DNA of 64,000 nt. Origin: Gymnogyps californianus (lineage: Eukaryota; Chordata; Aves; Accipitriformes; Cathartidae). Below the pieces are notes generated by a model that saw nothing but the letters and a program-made list of their open reading frames with translations, was not told the origin of the DNA and searched no databases. Position numbers and translations under genes: made by a program. Position 1 is the stretch's first letter. Every line of letters begins with the position of its first letter. Location of the stretch: assembly GCF_018139145.2 (NCBI RefSeq), contig NC_059478.1, positions 14,739,001 through 14,803,000 on the forward strand, written 5' to 3'. Of this stretch, positions 1-14,100 are shown one piece after another.

Positions 1-2043
1 GTTCATGAGGTTACTAGGAAAGAGTACTGAATGTTTCTGTCCTAAGAGAAGTCATATGGGAGGAGGATAGAAGCCATCTGACTGCAGCTGATCGTAGAGT
101 TTCAAGTATATTTGCAGATAAGAAGAGTACTTGGCAGCCTGAGGAAATCTCAGGTGTTGGTGGTTAATGGTTAAAATGATAAAACAAGCTGTGTCCCTGT
201 CATTCTTCTTACTGCTGTTCACTGCAAGTTTTTATCTGCATATGTGGTAACAGCTATGGATGCGCTAGCAGGAACCTGACAATTTTAGTAGCATACTGGA
301 AAGCCCACCTTCATCTAGCCTGGTGCTAACATTCATATTATTACTACCCATAAAACTTAAAATCTGTATCAGTGACAGAAAATACTAGTATGGGTCTGGG
401 TGCAGAGGGCTGACTCCATGAAGCCTTTGCTGGTACTAGCTGAGTGCTCATGAGGGCACTTCTGCTTTTAGCTACAGTCATTATGGACAGATCTATTGGG
501 AGAAAATACTGGCTGGAGCAAATTTCAGTGAATAAAGCCAGCTGATCCCTTGGTCAGTATTAGCATAACCACAAAATCCTCCAGTGCTCCTTGTCCTCTG
601 TATGTGAAGGGAATAATACAAGGCTGTAAAACTAGTCCCCTCTTCTCTTAGAGCAGGCATTCTTAAATCACCTCTCCTTATGGAAGTCAGGAGCATAGTT
701 TATTTACTAACCAAAGTGTTGTTTTAGATCACTTTACTGCATTCTCCTAGGTCTGGGAGCCTGTTTGTATCAGGGTCTCTGAGTTCCCAAATACAGATTG
801 CTCTATTTTTTCCCCTCCAAAGACATTGATTTCTTTTTTAAATGATTGATCCTTACAGCCTTGCCAGCTATTGCCACATTTGTGTTTCAGTATGAAGCAC
901 CTGATCTGCTGATTTGTGCTAGTCAGGCATGCAGTGTCAAAATTATCAGACTAAAAATCAGGGGAATTCTGTTAGGGTAACTGAACTGAACCAGGCCAGG
1001 GTGAAAGCAGTCTTCCTATTTAATTATTCTGATTGGCATATGCTATTTCTTTCTTTGCTTCCTTCTTTGGAATGGCCACACAGAAATGTGTGGTACATCT
1101 TGGGAATGAGATGGCTAAGGCCATTGTTCAGTTTTGATAAATTTAGGCAAGGGGTAGGTGCATTTTCATATTTCACATGGAAGATGGAGTGCCTAGCAGG
1201 TACGTAAGCAAGATACATATGTAAACCTTGTTGCAGTTCAAAGATTTGCTGGATCTATATATACTTACCATCTTAGAAGGACTCTAATCCCATTTGTTAC
1301 CTACAAGCCCAGTAATTCTTGCACCAGTCACTGCAAGACGTTTATTGAGCATTAGACCTGGAGCCAAATTTAGCTCAGTTCTGAGCTTAACTAGAATTTT
1401 CTTAATTATTTCAGAATAAACTTCATCGCTCAAACTTAGGCATTGTTAATTTGAGTAATTTGGCTTAAATATTATAAAAATTGGTTTAGTCTAAGGATGT
1501 TTTTTCTAAGTACTGCATGCAGTTTACTTCAGTCTGTTCCAAGTTCTTGTTTGAGTGTGTTGCTTTCCTGGCATGCACTGGTGCAGATGGGAGAAGGCCT
1601 GGCTGTGCAGTGAGTAAGGAAATAGTGGAGTTTTGTTGAAGTCTATGCCAAATAGAGTTTGCCTTTACAGTTCAACAGATGTCCAACAGACACCGGCAGA
1701 AGACAAAGGATAAATGGAACTTTCCTTTTTAAGTACTTGCCAAAGCTACTTTAAAAAGTAACAGTTGTGTTGGTGGTACAGTTTTAATGATGCCAGAAAG
1801 CTGCAAAGAACCATAACATACTGAAGATGCCTGTATTTTCAGCTGGAGAAGATGACATATGGAAGCCTTATTGGAGTTTTTACTTTCCCATAACAATTAG
1901 TCAAGCTATTGTTGCCCTTTTGGCACCTCTGCATTGCCCTAGTTGTGAAGGGTTTAATTTTACTTTCAAAACAAACTATAATGCTAGTAACACTTGGTCA
2001 CTTTATCTTTTCAGTCTTTAATTCCTTTCTTTTCTTAACACAG
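1..2043 (+). other. DPH5: DPH5 upstream intron (3' part)
   Basis: AT-rich non-coding sequence ending in the splice acceptor before the exon at 2044. The preceding exon should encode the ...VVGDPFG segment. I found no match to it here, so this intron extends left of the window. No recognisable repeat or RNA gene was seen. Confidence 0.75.
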
Positions 2044-2152
2044 GGCCACGACACACAGTGATTTAGTACTACGTGCAGTAAAATTGGGGATTCCATACAA
2101 GGTCATTCATAATGCTTCAATAATGAATGCAGTGGGCTGCTGTGGTTTACAG
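2044..2152 (+). CDS. DPH5: DPH5 coding exon (first one in the window)
   Basis: The acceptor ends ..TTAACACAG and the donor is CAG|GTAACA. The exon starts with the third base of a glycine codon, then 36 codons running from ATTHSDLV to VGCCGLQ. This is the core of the methyltransferase domain, just after the GDPFG motif, whose exon lies left of the window. Confidence 0.95.
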
Positions 2153-5100
2153 GTAACATTTTTGTATATATGCTATTCCACAACTGCTAAACTTAGAGTG
2201 AGCTCTTCTACTGCTGTAGCAGTGCATGTTGCAATCTGAAGTTTGAAGGTCTGTAGCAACTGTACACTTCTGTTGTCAGAATTTGTTAACACTTCCTTTT
2301 CAGCGTGCTACATGTCAGCAAAAGTCCCTTTTGATGAGTGCATGTGAAAATGAGTAGTAACACTTCTATTCTTCTCTGCTCTCTAACCTCCCTCTGCCCC
2401 AGGAGACTTTGATGTTATTTTACAGATAAAGCTTTGCTCATGTTGGCTTCCTTCTACTACTGATGGTCACCTGATAAGTTTATTCTTAAATTAGGTTGTT
2501 ATCCTGCTGAGAAATATGCTGGTCTTGTCATAAAAGGAATACATGCACAAGCTTGTCTATATGCCCAACTCAGATCATAACTAATAGCAAAATCTTGTAT
2601 GTGGTGCATTCTTTCTTTCCGAGGTTGACCTGTCTTCACTTTCTGCCCATCTGCCAAGAGAGGAGGGATTTGCCTAGCCAAGGACTAGAAGAACAAATGA
2701 CAGGTTTTGCGCTTCTTGAATGGCTAAAGTAGAAAAGGTCTAGTGTTCCCCAAGAAAATACTTCACTGCTTCCCTTTACACATATATAGGTCCATTATTA
2801 TTTTTCCTGCATGAAAAACGTTACGGCAGTGTATGTATCATAACTAATTACATATAAATTAGTTGAAGTTTCCCTCGTTACTTCAACATAGAACCTGCCC
2901 TCTCAAGGCTCAGAATGGTTCCCTGTGTATGGGAACGCTTAAATCAAGCTCCCACTTTACCAAAATCGAAAGCAAGCATAGGAATGTAAGTACTACAGAC
3001 AAGAGTTGAGGGTTTGAACAATAAGTTTTCATCACTGAAGGAGGAAGCATTCCTTCCTAGCTTAACATAAAAGAACACCATTTTCTTTATTTCAACAAAC
3101 AACCGACACCTCCAAATTTACACTGACAAACCCCAGTAGCCTTATTTCAATGCTGCCCAGCAGCAGCAAATCTGTTGCAATAAGTTGGGTATTATCTCTG
3201 GCTTTGATCACATCTGAATGGTTTAGAAATGTGAGAGCCCTGTCTGATCTGGCAGTTCAGCAACACTGCATTGACACCTGATCTGAGATGCGAATGCTAA
3301 TGCTAAAGGGAACGCAGCACAGGATTCACATTCTTTATAATTCTTCCTGTGAACACTTTCTTAGTGATACCTGCCTATTGCTGTAAGACTTGGGCAAAAT
3401 TATCTTTTAGGAAGGAAATAGGCTCCTTGGTGTCTAAAATCTACGTGTACAGCACACAGATGGCAGCTGTCGCATGACTGCACTTACTGGGGCGGGTAAC
3501 ACAAGAGTTGAGGCTGGGGCTCACCCTTTCCCCTTTTGGCTTCATGGTGGTGCAAAGTTTGCTTCTGCTGTCAAGCTGTTGACAAGTAGTTTCTACTACC
3601 CGCTATCTTCTTACTGTTCTTTTACGTTCATTAGGAAGAAAGATGCAAGGCTCATATTCCCAAAGAGAACAGGTGATTAAGTTTTCTGAAGGTTTGCTTC
3701 CCCCACAACTCCAGCTAGGCATAGGAAGGAGGAGTATAGAGCCTCTAGCTTAACTGAAAAAGAGAGCAGAAAACTAATTGGGAATACATTGCAAACAGTC
3801 TGTAAAGTTTTTCACATATGCAGAGTTTTGGAGGTTAGTTTACTATTTCCTTATCCCATGCTGAAGGGAACAGACCATGAAGGAAATGTGATGTTATTCA
3901 CTCTGCAGTTAGTCCCCTTTTCCATTCTGGCTTGGGAAGGGCTGCTTCTTATAATTCAACATTCCTGTTGTTGTATAAAGCATTTTAGGAAATAGTGATC
4001 ATATTGTATTACTGGACAGACTTTAAACAGCTGTGTGTTTAACTCTTCATTGCTCCTTATAGGCATACAGCAAGTGAGGAGTATCTTACAAAAAAGCAGC
4101 CTGTGATTTAATTAGAGTTGTGGTGGAAGTTTATAATTTCTTTCAACAGTCTTTACGTTCATGGCTGTCTCCTGCCATCAATTTAGTTTTGGAGTTACTG
4201 TGTTTCAGATTGCGAAGTTGCTGTCAAGTATAGCAGGGATTCCTCTTTTGCTTCACCACAGAAAAGGCTTGGCTTTTTTTCTTGTTTTAATCTGATTGTG
4301 ATACAAAACCTCTTTCTTTCTTACTAGAGAAAAACAGGAAACACCTTTATACGCTGTTCTGAAAGCCATGTGCGTAGTGAGCTGTAACTGCTGATTAGGC
4401 CCTCAGTAAAATGCAGCTACAGCCCAGTCTGTTCACAAAAGAACATGTCTCTCGTCATCAGAGCAATGTTTCTGTGCAGCCAACAACGTTCTGGTAGTTG
4501 CGCAGTTTTCCTGTACAGTAGTGAGTTACTGAAGTCAATGGAGCATTAGTGATGGTTTGTCACCTTCAATTCATAGATTTATTTCTTGCCAAATTGTAAA
4601 GAAGGGTGAATATCTGTTTTCAAATACTTTTTTTTTTTACTGTCCTGCCCATTTAACATAATCAGTGCGCTGTTTTGAAGTCTGCACAAGTGAAGATTGT
4701 ATTTGTACAAAGAACAGGGTTTTTTTCGTTTTGAAAATTAAACCTTTTGAACTTCTAGGAAGCTCCCACAGATTGATACAATGAGCTATAGCTATTGAAA
4801 GCAGGGGATAGTATAACTTAGCAAAGTATTAGTTTGACTGGGCAGAAGGCTCTATGACTTGCTGTGGCTCCCTCTTACATTGTTCTTGCTGTGCTTCACT
4901 GTGTCAGATTTTTTCTTTTCAAGGCTGAAGAGCATCTTTTCCCTCAAAAACAAATGAATATGGCCAGGGGGGAGAAGCCAGGAAAAGTGCCTCTGTGTGA
5001 GTGCCTCTTAGCACGTTCTCTGCAGGTTCACCTCTCTTGTCTGGAATCTGACATGTAGGTACGTTGATCACTCTGACACCTGTTGTAGTGGGGAACAACC

Positions 5101-8100
5101 ACCAGTGAAGAAAGTCATGCAGTTTGGTATCTATACACGCTGCCAGGGGAAGTCAGGGAGAGGGGACAGAAGTCCCCAGGGGAAGGCCGAAATTCTCAGA
5201 GAGCACTTCTAGTGGGTGGTAACTAGCGAGACAGTTCAGCTTTCCTCATCAGCAGCTGCACTGTAGTTCCGTAGCTTTGGAAAGCTTAGCATTTTAGGTA
5301 ACAGGCTTACCTCTGTTCTACCACTGCTCAGCTACCCTGTGAGCAAGATATAGCCTTCGCTCTATCCGACTAGGGTTCAGCATTGCAAGCTGAGAACAAA
5401 GAGAGAGCCCAGGCTGACTTCCATGGCTTTATCTGTACCCACACTCAGTTTTTCAGAATAGGGCTGATTGCTAAGGCTTTTAGCCCTAGAATAAAGAGGC
5501 AGAAAACTCAGGATCTCTAATTTACACCTTTTTCCTTCCTTCCTAATCTGCACGACATCTGGGTTAGTTTGGGAAGGTCACTGGCCAGACTGGTGCTCTT
5601 AGAACAGAATCCTCTCTGACCCAGTTCTGGTAATGTATCTTTGAGGTAGCGGTATGGATGGTCAAACACATGAGGAAGACTGCATCGTACTGACCTGTGA
5701 TGCACGTGAAGGAATGATGCAACTTGAAATGGCTTGAGATAATGGCATTGCTGTAAAAAAAAGAGGATTGAGAACTAAAGTGCAAAGCGAGGAGGCAAGC
5801 CATGGGATGAGACAAAAGACTAAAATGAGCCACTCATTTCTGGCCGAGTGGAGTTGCTAGTTTTGAAAGCATTTACTTTATATTTTGGTAGGGTAGGTAG
5901 GAAAAAAACATGTCATGGCAAAGACCTGCCTTTCTTTTGAGACATACCCACTTTCCACCTGAATAGCTTCAGAACAAACATCTGCATGCCCCCTTGTTTC
6001 TTTCAGTGACTCATATCGATTTTTTTTTTGTTTGCAGTCCAGTTAATTCTTGTAAGACAATTACAGTTATAAAATAGTTTTGTCTTTCTGCTACTAGCTG
6101 ATCACTTAAGTGCAAAAGCACTGCTCACTATGTTATTTTTGAGTCTTTACTGAACAGGTGAGTACATTTTCAGTGTCAAGTAGAAAAATATTACTTGTAG
6201 ATAAGGAAGCTGAAGGATGCCATCATTACTCGCTGTGCTCATAGTCAAATAGAAAACCTGTAGTAGCTGCAGGAGCAGAACCTCTGAGTTCCACCCGCTC
6301 TCTCTGCCCTAATCTTCAAAAATACTCTGTGCTCTAATAGGAGGGGCTCTATGCAAAATGTTTTTATTCACTGACAGTTAAAACAAACTGTTTTCCATCA
6401 CTGGTTGTTTTTTTCACTTAGTACCAGCTTCTGAGCCTTTTAGAAGTTGGCATTTGTTTCTCAAACCAATTAAAAGTTAAATCAGTGCTAGTCATACTAC
6501 TTCAATACTCACAATTGCTGTTCAACTTAGTGCCATTTGTCACCAGCAAACATGAACCAGAAACATCCATTTAATCAGAATAGATTTTTTTGCTCCATTT
6601 AGATATCTTCATTTCAGATTAGTAACCCAAGTGACCAGGATCGGAAGGAATCATTGTTTGACATTGCTGGGAGGAGCCTTGGGAGGTTATTAAAGATAAG
6701 GTGACATTACCTTGGAGAGAAAATCCTGTCCTGTTCAAGTTTGCTTGGAGTCTGTAAGTCTTTTGATAGCTGAATTTTGTTCTGCTTGTAGAGTGGCTAT
6801 TTCCTAAGTGCTGATACAGGAGGCAGCCAACAGAAAAATGTGTTCTTCCCTTTAGCTGCTTTTATGCGATTTGTCTCAGCTGCCTCCTGAAGACTGCAAT
6901 CATGCGGAGCAGGCTTCCCTCAGCCAAACGTCGTTTTCTTCACAGTTCCTTTCTCTCTGGCATGTGCTAAGGGATTAGAGGTTTTTCGGATAGCTAAGCC
7001 AATCTGTTGGCTTGCAGTACAAAAAGGAGTCATAGCCCCGTGTGTGTGAATGGTAAAAACTTTCAATTTCATGTGAAGGTTCTCATGAGAGACACTTGAA
7101 GTTGCTAAAGGTCTGTGGTACTAAATAAGATAGTGTAAAGGGCTGGAGCTAGGCTTGCAGTTGTTTCATTTGACCAATTACAAGCAAAAATGAAGCTTGA
7201 CTGATTCTTGCTACCTCTTTGTTGATGATTGTCCTACTTCCTAAGCTGTTCTCTGGCAACAATATATAATATAATATAAAGAACAGCAGGAGCCCTTTAA
7301 TCTGATGTATATGGCCTGGAGGGTTGTTAACTGGTTACGGAGGATAAGGGGAAAAATCTGACTTGTTACGTTCCTTTTTTTGAGGATGAACGATGAAACT
7401 CTTATGTCTTAGCTTTTCTGTGTCTGTTCATTGGGATTTATCAAGAAGCAACCTGGGATAATGCAAGGTGCTCTACAGTTTCCAAATCCTATTGAGGAAT
7501 AGCCTTAGGAGAAAAAGCCTTTTGGTGTCTGTCAGTGGGATGTGATCAGGCTGTGCAGTATCTTCATCTGCAGAACACACCTGTCCTGTGAGAACTATCT
7601 GCAGTGTAACCTGTGACCATCTCAATACAGAACATAGCTGAGTAGCGTTACAGTCCTACAGGGTTTACAGGCATTTGCACGTGTATACAGGTGCCAGGTC
7701 TGAAAAATGTAATGATAAGACTCCTTTTTACCATCTTCCCCTGACATGTATCCAGTTCTGAAGCTGTTTGAAATTTTAGGAAAGGAGGTAGGCTCATAAG
7801 TGAAGAATTGCTTTGTCACCATTGCAGCTGATACAGCAGTAATTCTGGGAAAGATGCTGTAAAAATAAATGTCTGCATTTTGAAATGTTTACTTCTTGGT
7901 TTCTCTGCAGCTGTTGCTCTACTGACCTTTAATATTATCTCGCATCTTCTCTCCTGCTTGCTTTAGTACTTTTTAGAGGATATGGGGGATCTTCCTTTTT
8001 TAATTTCCCTATTTCGTCTCAGCTTCTTCCTTCTTTTTGTGTCCTATATTTTTGTGGTGATTAGCCACACTAGTATTTTAAGTGAGGACTGTTGATCTGG

Positions 8101-11100
8101 ACAGCTTCAGGTGTCTGATGTCATTCAGACTGGCCATTAGCAAAGTTGCTCAGTAGTTTCATTGAAATTTCACTTCCATGCAGGCTTTCCAAGCTGAGAT
8201 CATGGTACAGCACTTTTTCTCTCATAGTTTATTCTGGCCTCTCAATTAGCAATCAATTCTGCTTATTTAAACAAGTAAAATAAGAAATATCATTGACAGA
8301 AGGGTTAAAAATACTAACTGAAAACAGGCACCTCTACCAAAAGTTGTCAAGACATTCTTTCATATTATGTGTGTAAATAAAATAGGGAGTTATAGCTTGT
8401 TCTGAGGTGATGAAAGTGTGAGTTGAAGAACAGCTTTCTGCAGTATTTTGTGAGAGGCAGAAAACTCGAGCAGGCAGAGCATTGCCTCGGAGTAGAGAGT
8501 TCTGGCTTCCTTTCCTGACTTCAGCTATTGCATTGCAAAATTTAAGTGCACAAAGCTTTGCTTAAGCCAATTACTACTTTGGCAGGGGGGAGGGGTATTT
8601 CCAAAGACTGAGGTCTTTCAAAATGACCTTTTGAAATTTTTCTGTGAAGTTTTTGAGCATTAGGGAGAAGGTAAGAAGATTATTTTCCAAGCTGAGAGCA
8701 CGAAATGTCTGTCCAACCATTTCACTGAGCCCCTTTGAAATTCTGGCACTTTTGTGCCTGAGCAGAATGTAGGCACTAACAAATCTGATGATTAGTGCAA
8801 GTGTGATGCTTGAGATGTTTTAGCTTGTACAGAACAGATCTTGCCCACTCCTAAACCCCAGCTGCATAACGTAGAGTGCAGCACACAGAAGACCGCTGTG
8901 AAACTTCATTTGCTGTTGCCTCTCTTTAAAGCTGTGCCAGCAACCGTACAGCATGATCATTTCACTGAAAATATACGGAGCTCTTCATTGTCTTACTAAA
9001 CAACTTCTTAACAATCTCAAGGCATGACATTAATCCTTAGTTGTGTTGTAATACACCTTGGTTAACAAATGTGTCACAGTTTTATTCCAATGACAAGCAT
9101 GATTTCTGGAATTTTGGGGCCCTGTTCAGTCTTTTACGGTTGGTGGAAAGAATCTTTTTTAATTTCAGTGGGTTCTGGCTCTAGTGGACCTGCTGTACTC
9201 TGTAACTGCTGAATCCTTAGGATAGTAGTGGAATTTTTGGTATTTACTGCTCTCTTTGCAGCAAAGCTTTTCTTGAAAGTCTGATACTTCATGCTAGATT
9301 TCAAGAGGTAGAAATTAGAACACAGCACAGGAAACTGTATTAGGAACAAATTGAATCTGCGTGAGGTACAGGGAGAGAGTTAAAAATATAATTCTGATAC
9401 AGTTATGTCTTGCTTCTTTAATGCAGGCTTGCTCTGGTGGAAGAGCAGTGCCTATGTTTGCATGAATGTCACATGTCTGCAGAGATCAAATGCTGGATGA
9501 GAAAAAAATGCTTGTGTCTGTAGAAGTCCTTGTAAGGTAATTGGTTACAAGTAGTCAAGCACAATAGGGGTATCCACTTATTGCTTCAGTTTCACAGCAC
9601 TCATAGATGGCTGGTGTACCAGGAAGTTTCCAAAGTAGTATTTTCCCCTCTTTAAATTAAAAGTAAAAATATGTATGTTTTAGTGCTAGGAAATCTATTC
9701 TTTAGAAGTTTAGTTAGTAGAAGGGTATAAGTTTCAAAGGCATTTCTAGGAGGTTAATAAAATATGCCCCATTCCATCTTGTTGGTGTAGAAGCTACTTC
9801 TGTGCTGTCCAGGTGCTGAGAAAACAAGTATTTTTTTGAGACTATATCTGTATATGATATCAATAGTTTGTGAAGATATTCTGAAGTTATTTCTACTTGA
9901 ATAGACAGGCCATTTCTGACAAAAATGTTTTATTATTTTTTGACATTCAGACTTCAGTTTTAATGCAAAACCTGGTAAACAAAGGACAGATTCAGTGAAT
10001 CTGACTGGCAGTGCTTGCACAAAAAGGATAAGTTGCTTAACTTCTTGTTGGCAAAGATGATGGAGAATCTTTGTAATGATCAATGGAAAAGAGAAAAATA
10101 ACAATCAGAACAAGTGCTGTAGGGTATAAAGTTGAATGCCCAACTTGTTTTTAATATGTGGCAGAGTGGTTTAAAAGATCTGATTCCCAACAAAATACTT
10201 ACCAGATAGTAACATTTTGCCCATTTCTGCACATCCTTTTCTTTGCTAAAAGGCAGAGATGGAAGTTTCTCTCCTTCAGGTTATCAAAATGCCAAAGGGA
10301 CTGGGATAAGATTTGAGGTTAATTGAGGCCACTTTCTGTGCTGAAGGAGAGCTGCTGCTTTTGGGAAATGACTGCAGTGGCTTTCATGTGGCAGATGGTA
10401 AGCTAGTTAGTTAGATTGGTACCGGACATTTCAGCAGTTGTTGATGACTGAAGGTATACTACCAATGAGATTAAAGGTTAACTTGCTCCCAGATGCTCTA
10501 ACAGTGAAGGGGAGAAAGAGAAACTTGTTCTAATAGTTTTTCTTCAGATTTGGTACAAAATGGAAAGAGTTCTAGCTAGCCACATGAAAAACAGGCAAAA
10601 CATAACTTGGTTTTTTCTTTTTCTAGAACACAGCCTTGAAATAGTTAACAAGTTACATCAGGAGCAATTAATTTGGTTCAGCCTATATTTAGTTTACTGG
10701 AAGAACCTTTGGGTTGTGAAATGTACGCTGTGTGTTCTTGTCCTTGTGCTAGAATGAAATATTTAAAAGAGGAAACGTTTTCAGTAATATTCCAGGAATC
10801 TTTGAATAAACGCTGTTCCTATCAGCATGAATGGTTAAAATTTGAGCTTTTGGTCCCTTGAAAACAAACATGTTTCTGCTTTGATTCAAATTCTGTTCTG
10901 CCAGCGTAAAGGCATTAAAAGCACAACCTAATGCCACAGTAAAATGCAAATCCCCAGATGGCACAGAGCTGCCAGAGATGCTTCTACATAGGGTCCTCTT
11001 CTCTGCTAACAGCACACACAGTGCCTCCTGTAGTGGGCTTGGAAAAGCAGTTTTTCCTTCCAGGTTTACAGAGAAAGTGGGGAGGTTAGCCTGTATAGCT

Positions 11101-14100
11101 GTTGTTTCTCTGGTGGGCTTGAGCAGACAGAATATTGGCAAGCTGTAAAACCCATCTGGAATGGCCCCATTCCAGAGCTGAATTGACCAAAATTGATGCA
11201 TGGTTTTGCCCTTTTTCAAGTTGGTTACAAAAACTTCCAAGCCAAATGCTGCCTTAGGTTACATATGACTTTCGCTTTTGCATCACTGGAAATGATTGGC
11301 AAGACTATTGCTTCAAATGTCTTCACTGAGATTAGGGACTTACAGTAATAAATAGTGTTAAGATTGAGAATAAAATCAGTGAGTATCTTTGACATAGAAT
11401 CTGCTAGCAGTATTCTTCTTTTATGCACCATATGTGCATAAAAAATGCTGCACCTCTCTGCTTCATGCACAATCTGTCCCTGTCTTCAGATCTTCGTATT
11501 CACTGTCTCTTTAGACTGTAACTTCTTTTGCATGATACAGCTTTCATCTGCAGGAAAGTTTTAATACAAATACTACTGTATCAGTAGAATCAAAACATTG
11601 TAAGTATTACGGCATTATTAGAAGTTGCCTACCCTTAACCAAAATAATAAATAAGTAAGTACTAATTTTGGTGCTAATCTTACAAAGTTTTTGCCTGTAA
11701 AAGGACTTCAGAATTAAGTAACAAAGAATAGAAGGTAGATTGAAAGTTAGTTAATACCCATTGGAAAGGTGAATGCAGAGATAGGTAGAAACTTTACAGG
11801 TAGTTCATTAGTCGTTCTTTAACACGCTTTACTGTTTGGAGGGTAAAAGAACAACAGCACATCTCTATTAGGAAGAAGAAAAAACAGTTCACAAATTACA
11901 GATTTTGTTAAAAAGGAAGGAGGGAATGCAAAGGAATGCACTAAAACTAGTCAAAAGATAGAGAAGCACAGGGCAGCTTTTTTAAAAGGAAGCATTATTT
12001 TTAATGCAATGTTTTGTTATGTATCTACGAAAGAGCAAACTTAAGCATGTTGTAGGAGAGTACTCTCCTACGTGGTATGAAACTTCTTTCTTAACTAGGC
12101 TCAGGACTTTTCAGTGTTGCCAATCGTTCACAGTTTTCATAGCATTTTATTGCATGCTCTATTTTTTCTTATTGTGTATGTGTGTTACCGCATTTGCTTT
12201 GTTTTACAGTTGTACAATTTTGGAGAGACAGTTTCTATAGTTTTCTGGACAGATACATGGAAGCCAGAGAGCTTTTTTGACAAGATCGAGAAGAACAGGC
12301 AGAATGGAATGCACACACTGTGCTTACTTGGTAAGCAGCAGCTACCCTGGTTCCTTAGCTACCATCTTCCGCAGCGTCCAGAGGCAATAGTGATAGGCAT
12401 GAGATGAAGTCTGTGATTAAACAAATGTTCTTAGCTAACACGTATCTTTGAAAACATACCAAAAATTGGAACGTTAGTGTATGTGTACTTAGAGTCAGTT
12501 CAGCCATTGTTCATGCTACAGCGGCCAGGAATTTCTTAAGTCCTCTTTAGAAAATCCGTAAGAAATGATGCCTTTGTAGAAGTCAACTAGGAGCAGGAGG
12601 CCTGTATTTGCTCTGAACATCACTGTGATTTTAAGCTAGATCTAGCTCAGGATCCAAATCAGATTGCAGTGACTAGCACCTATCTTTTATTGACTTAATT
12701 AGGTTAGAGCTCAACACATTTGACTTTCTGGGGAGCTAAATCGTACATTTAACCGCATTTCTATTTTGTAAGGTGATTTTTCCTAAATTATCTAAGGATG
12801 TTTTGGCAAAAGGTGATTGTCACGTGAGAAGCTTCAGTGCTGTAAAAAATCCTTGCTGATCATGGAGCTGAAACGGACTACTGCTCCCGCCTGACCACTG
12901 GCCCCAGGCTCTCCCGTGGTGCTGTCTGATCTTTACCCTACCCAACAATCCTCAGCTGAAAGCCACTTTCTGAGTAACTCTACTAGTCTAGGTAACTCCT
13001 TAAAGATGATGGAACTGCCTGCATATAAACTATGAGGCACTTGCCCATTTGTGTGTATAGTTATATACCTTTCTGTATCATCTTTTAGACACAGCTGGGA
13101 TCTCTCAGTGCTAAATACATTAATATTTTAAGTAAAAACAAAGTCTGTGGTAACTGGAGGATCCTGAGCAGGAAACAATTTAAATGTGTAAGCATCGCTG
13201 CACACCAGACTTTCCAATGCCTTGAAAGTTGCTTGTTTTCAAAATTGGCTAAAAATCAGAATTCTGGTAACTTGTTTTAAAGAAGGATGACTTCACAAGT
13301 GTTTTAAGCAAGGATTATTACAACTATAATATGTTAAAACAAAGTATTCTTTAGATATTTTGTATAATCATTTCTACGATCTCCCTTTAAAATTTTTTTT
13401 ATACGGTAGCGAGAGAGTAAAAATTTCAAAACTGTAAAATTGCATTATAAATCTCATGTTTCAAGGACAGTTGTGGTACCTGCATCTAATTGTAGCTCAC
13501 AGCTGAAAACTACCAATTTCCAAATTAATTGTTCCTTTAATACTATTTGGTCATTCTGGTCTATGTATTGATTGTTTATCCAACTAGACTAGATTACCAG
13601 ATAAGCAAATGTGACATAAAAAGGTTAGTGCTGGTAAAATTCTGAACTCAAAGTGACTTCACAGACATATAAGCAATTTGGTAAACTGTGCACTAATAAT
13701 CTTGCAGCTTTGCATTTTAAACCCCTTTCTTCAGAGTCACTTTGGTTTAGGAGTTGATTGTGTAACTTAGTACTTTTTTTTTTAAATCAAGATTAAAAAT
13801 GTATCCAGCTTTCACTATGACAATATTTTGGGGGCATCTGAATACAGATAACGTTCGACTGCCTCTTGGAGAGATTGTGGTCAATTAGAGTTTCAGAAAA
13901 TTGCAGATGTGCAGAGTCTTACCTGACCCCTTCCCTATTTTAGTTTTGCCCAAATCCTTTTTTTTTTCCTATAACAGAAGATTGTTCTAAATTTTGATTG
14001 GGACAGGAAGGAAGTGCTAACGAAAGTCAGGTTCCTGCATGGCAGTGATGTAATCACTGTCGATCAGTCATACTGTTTTACCTTTTGTGACCACAACGTA

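Noticed and set aside
10749..11240. 163-codon minus-strand open frame in the DPH5 intron
   Set aside because: No recognisable domain and no splice or homology support; such lengths occur by chance in a 10-kb intron.
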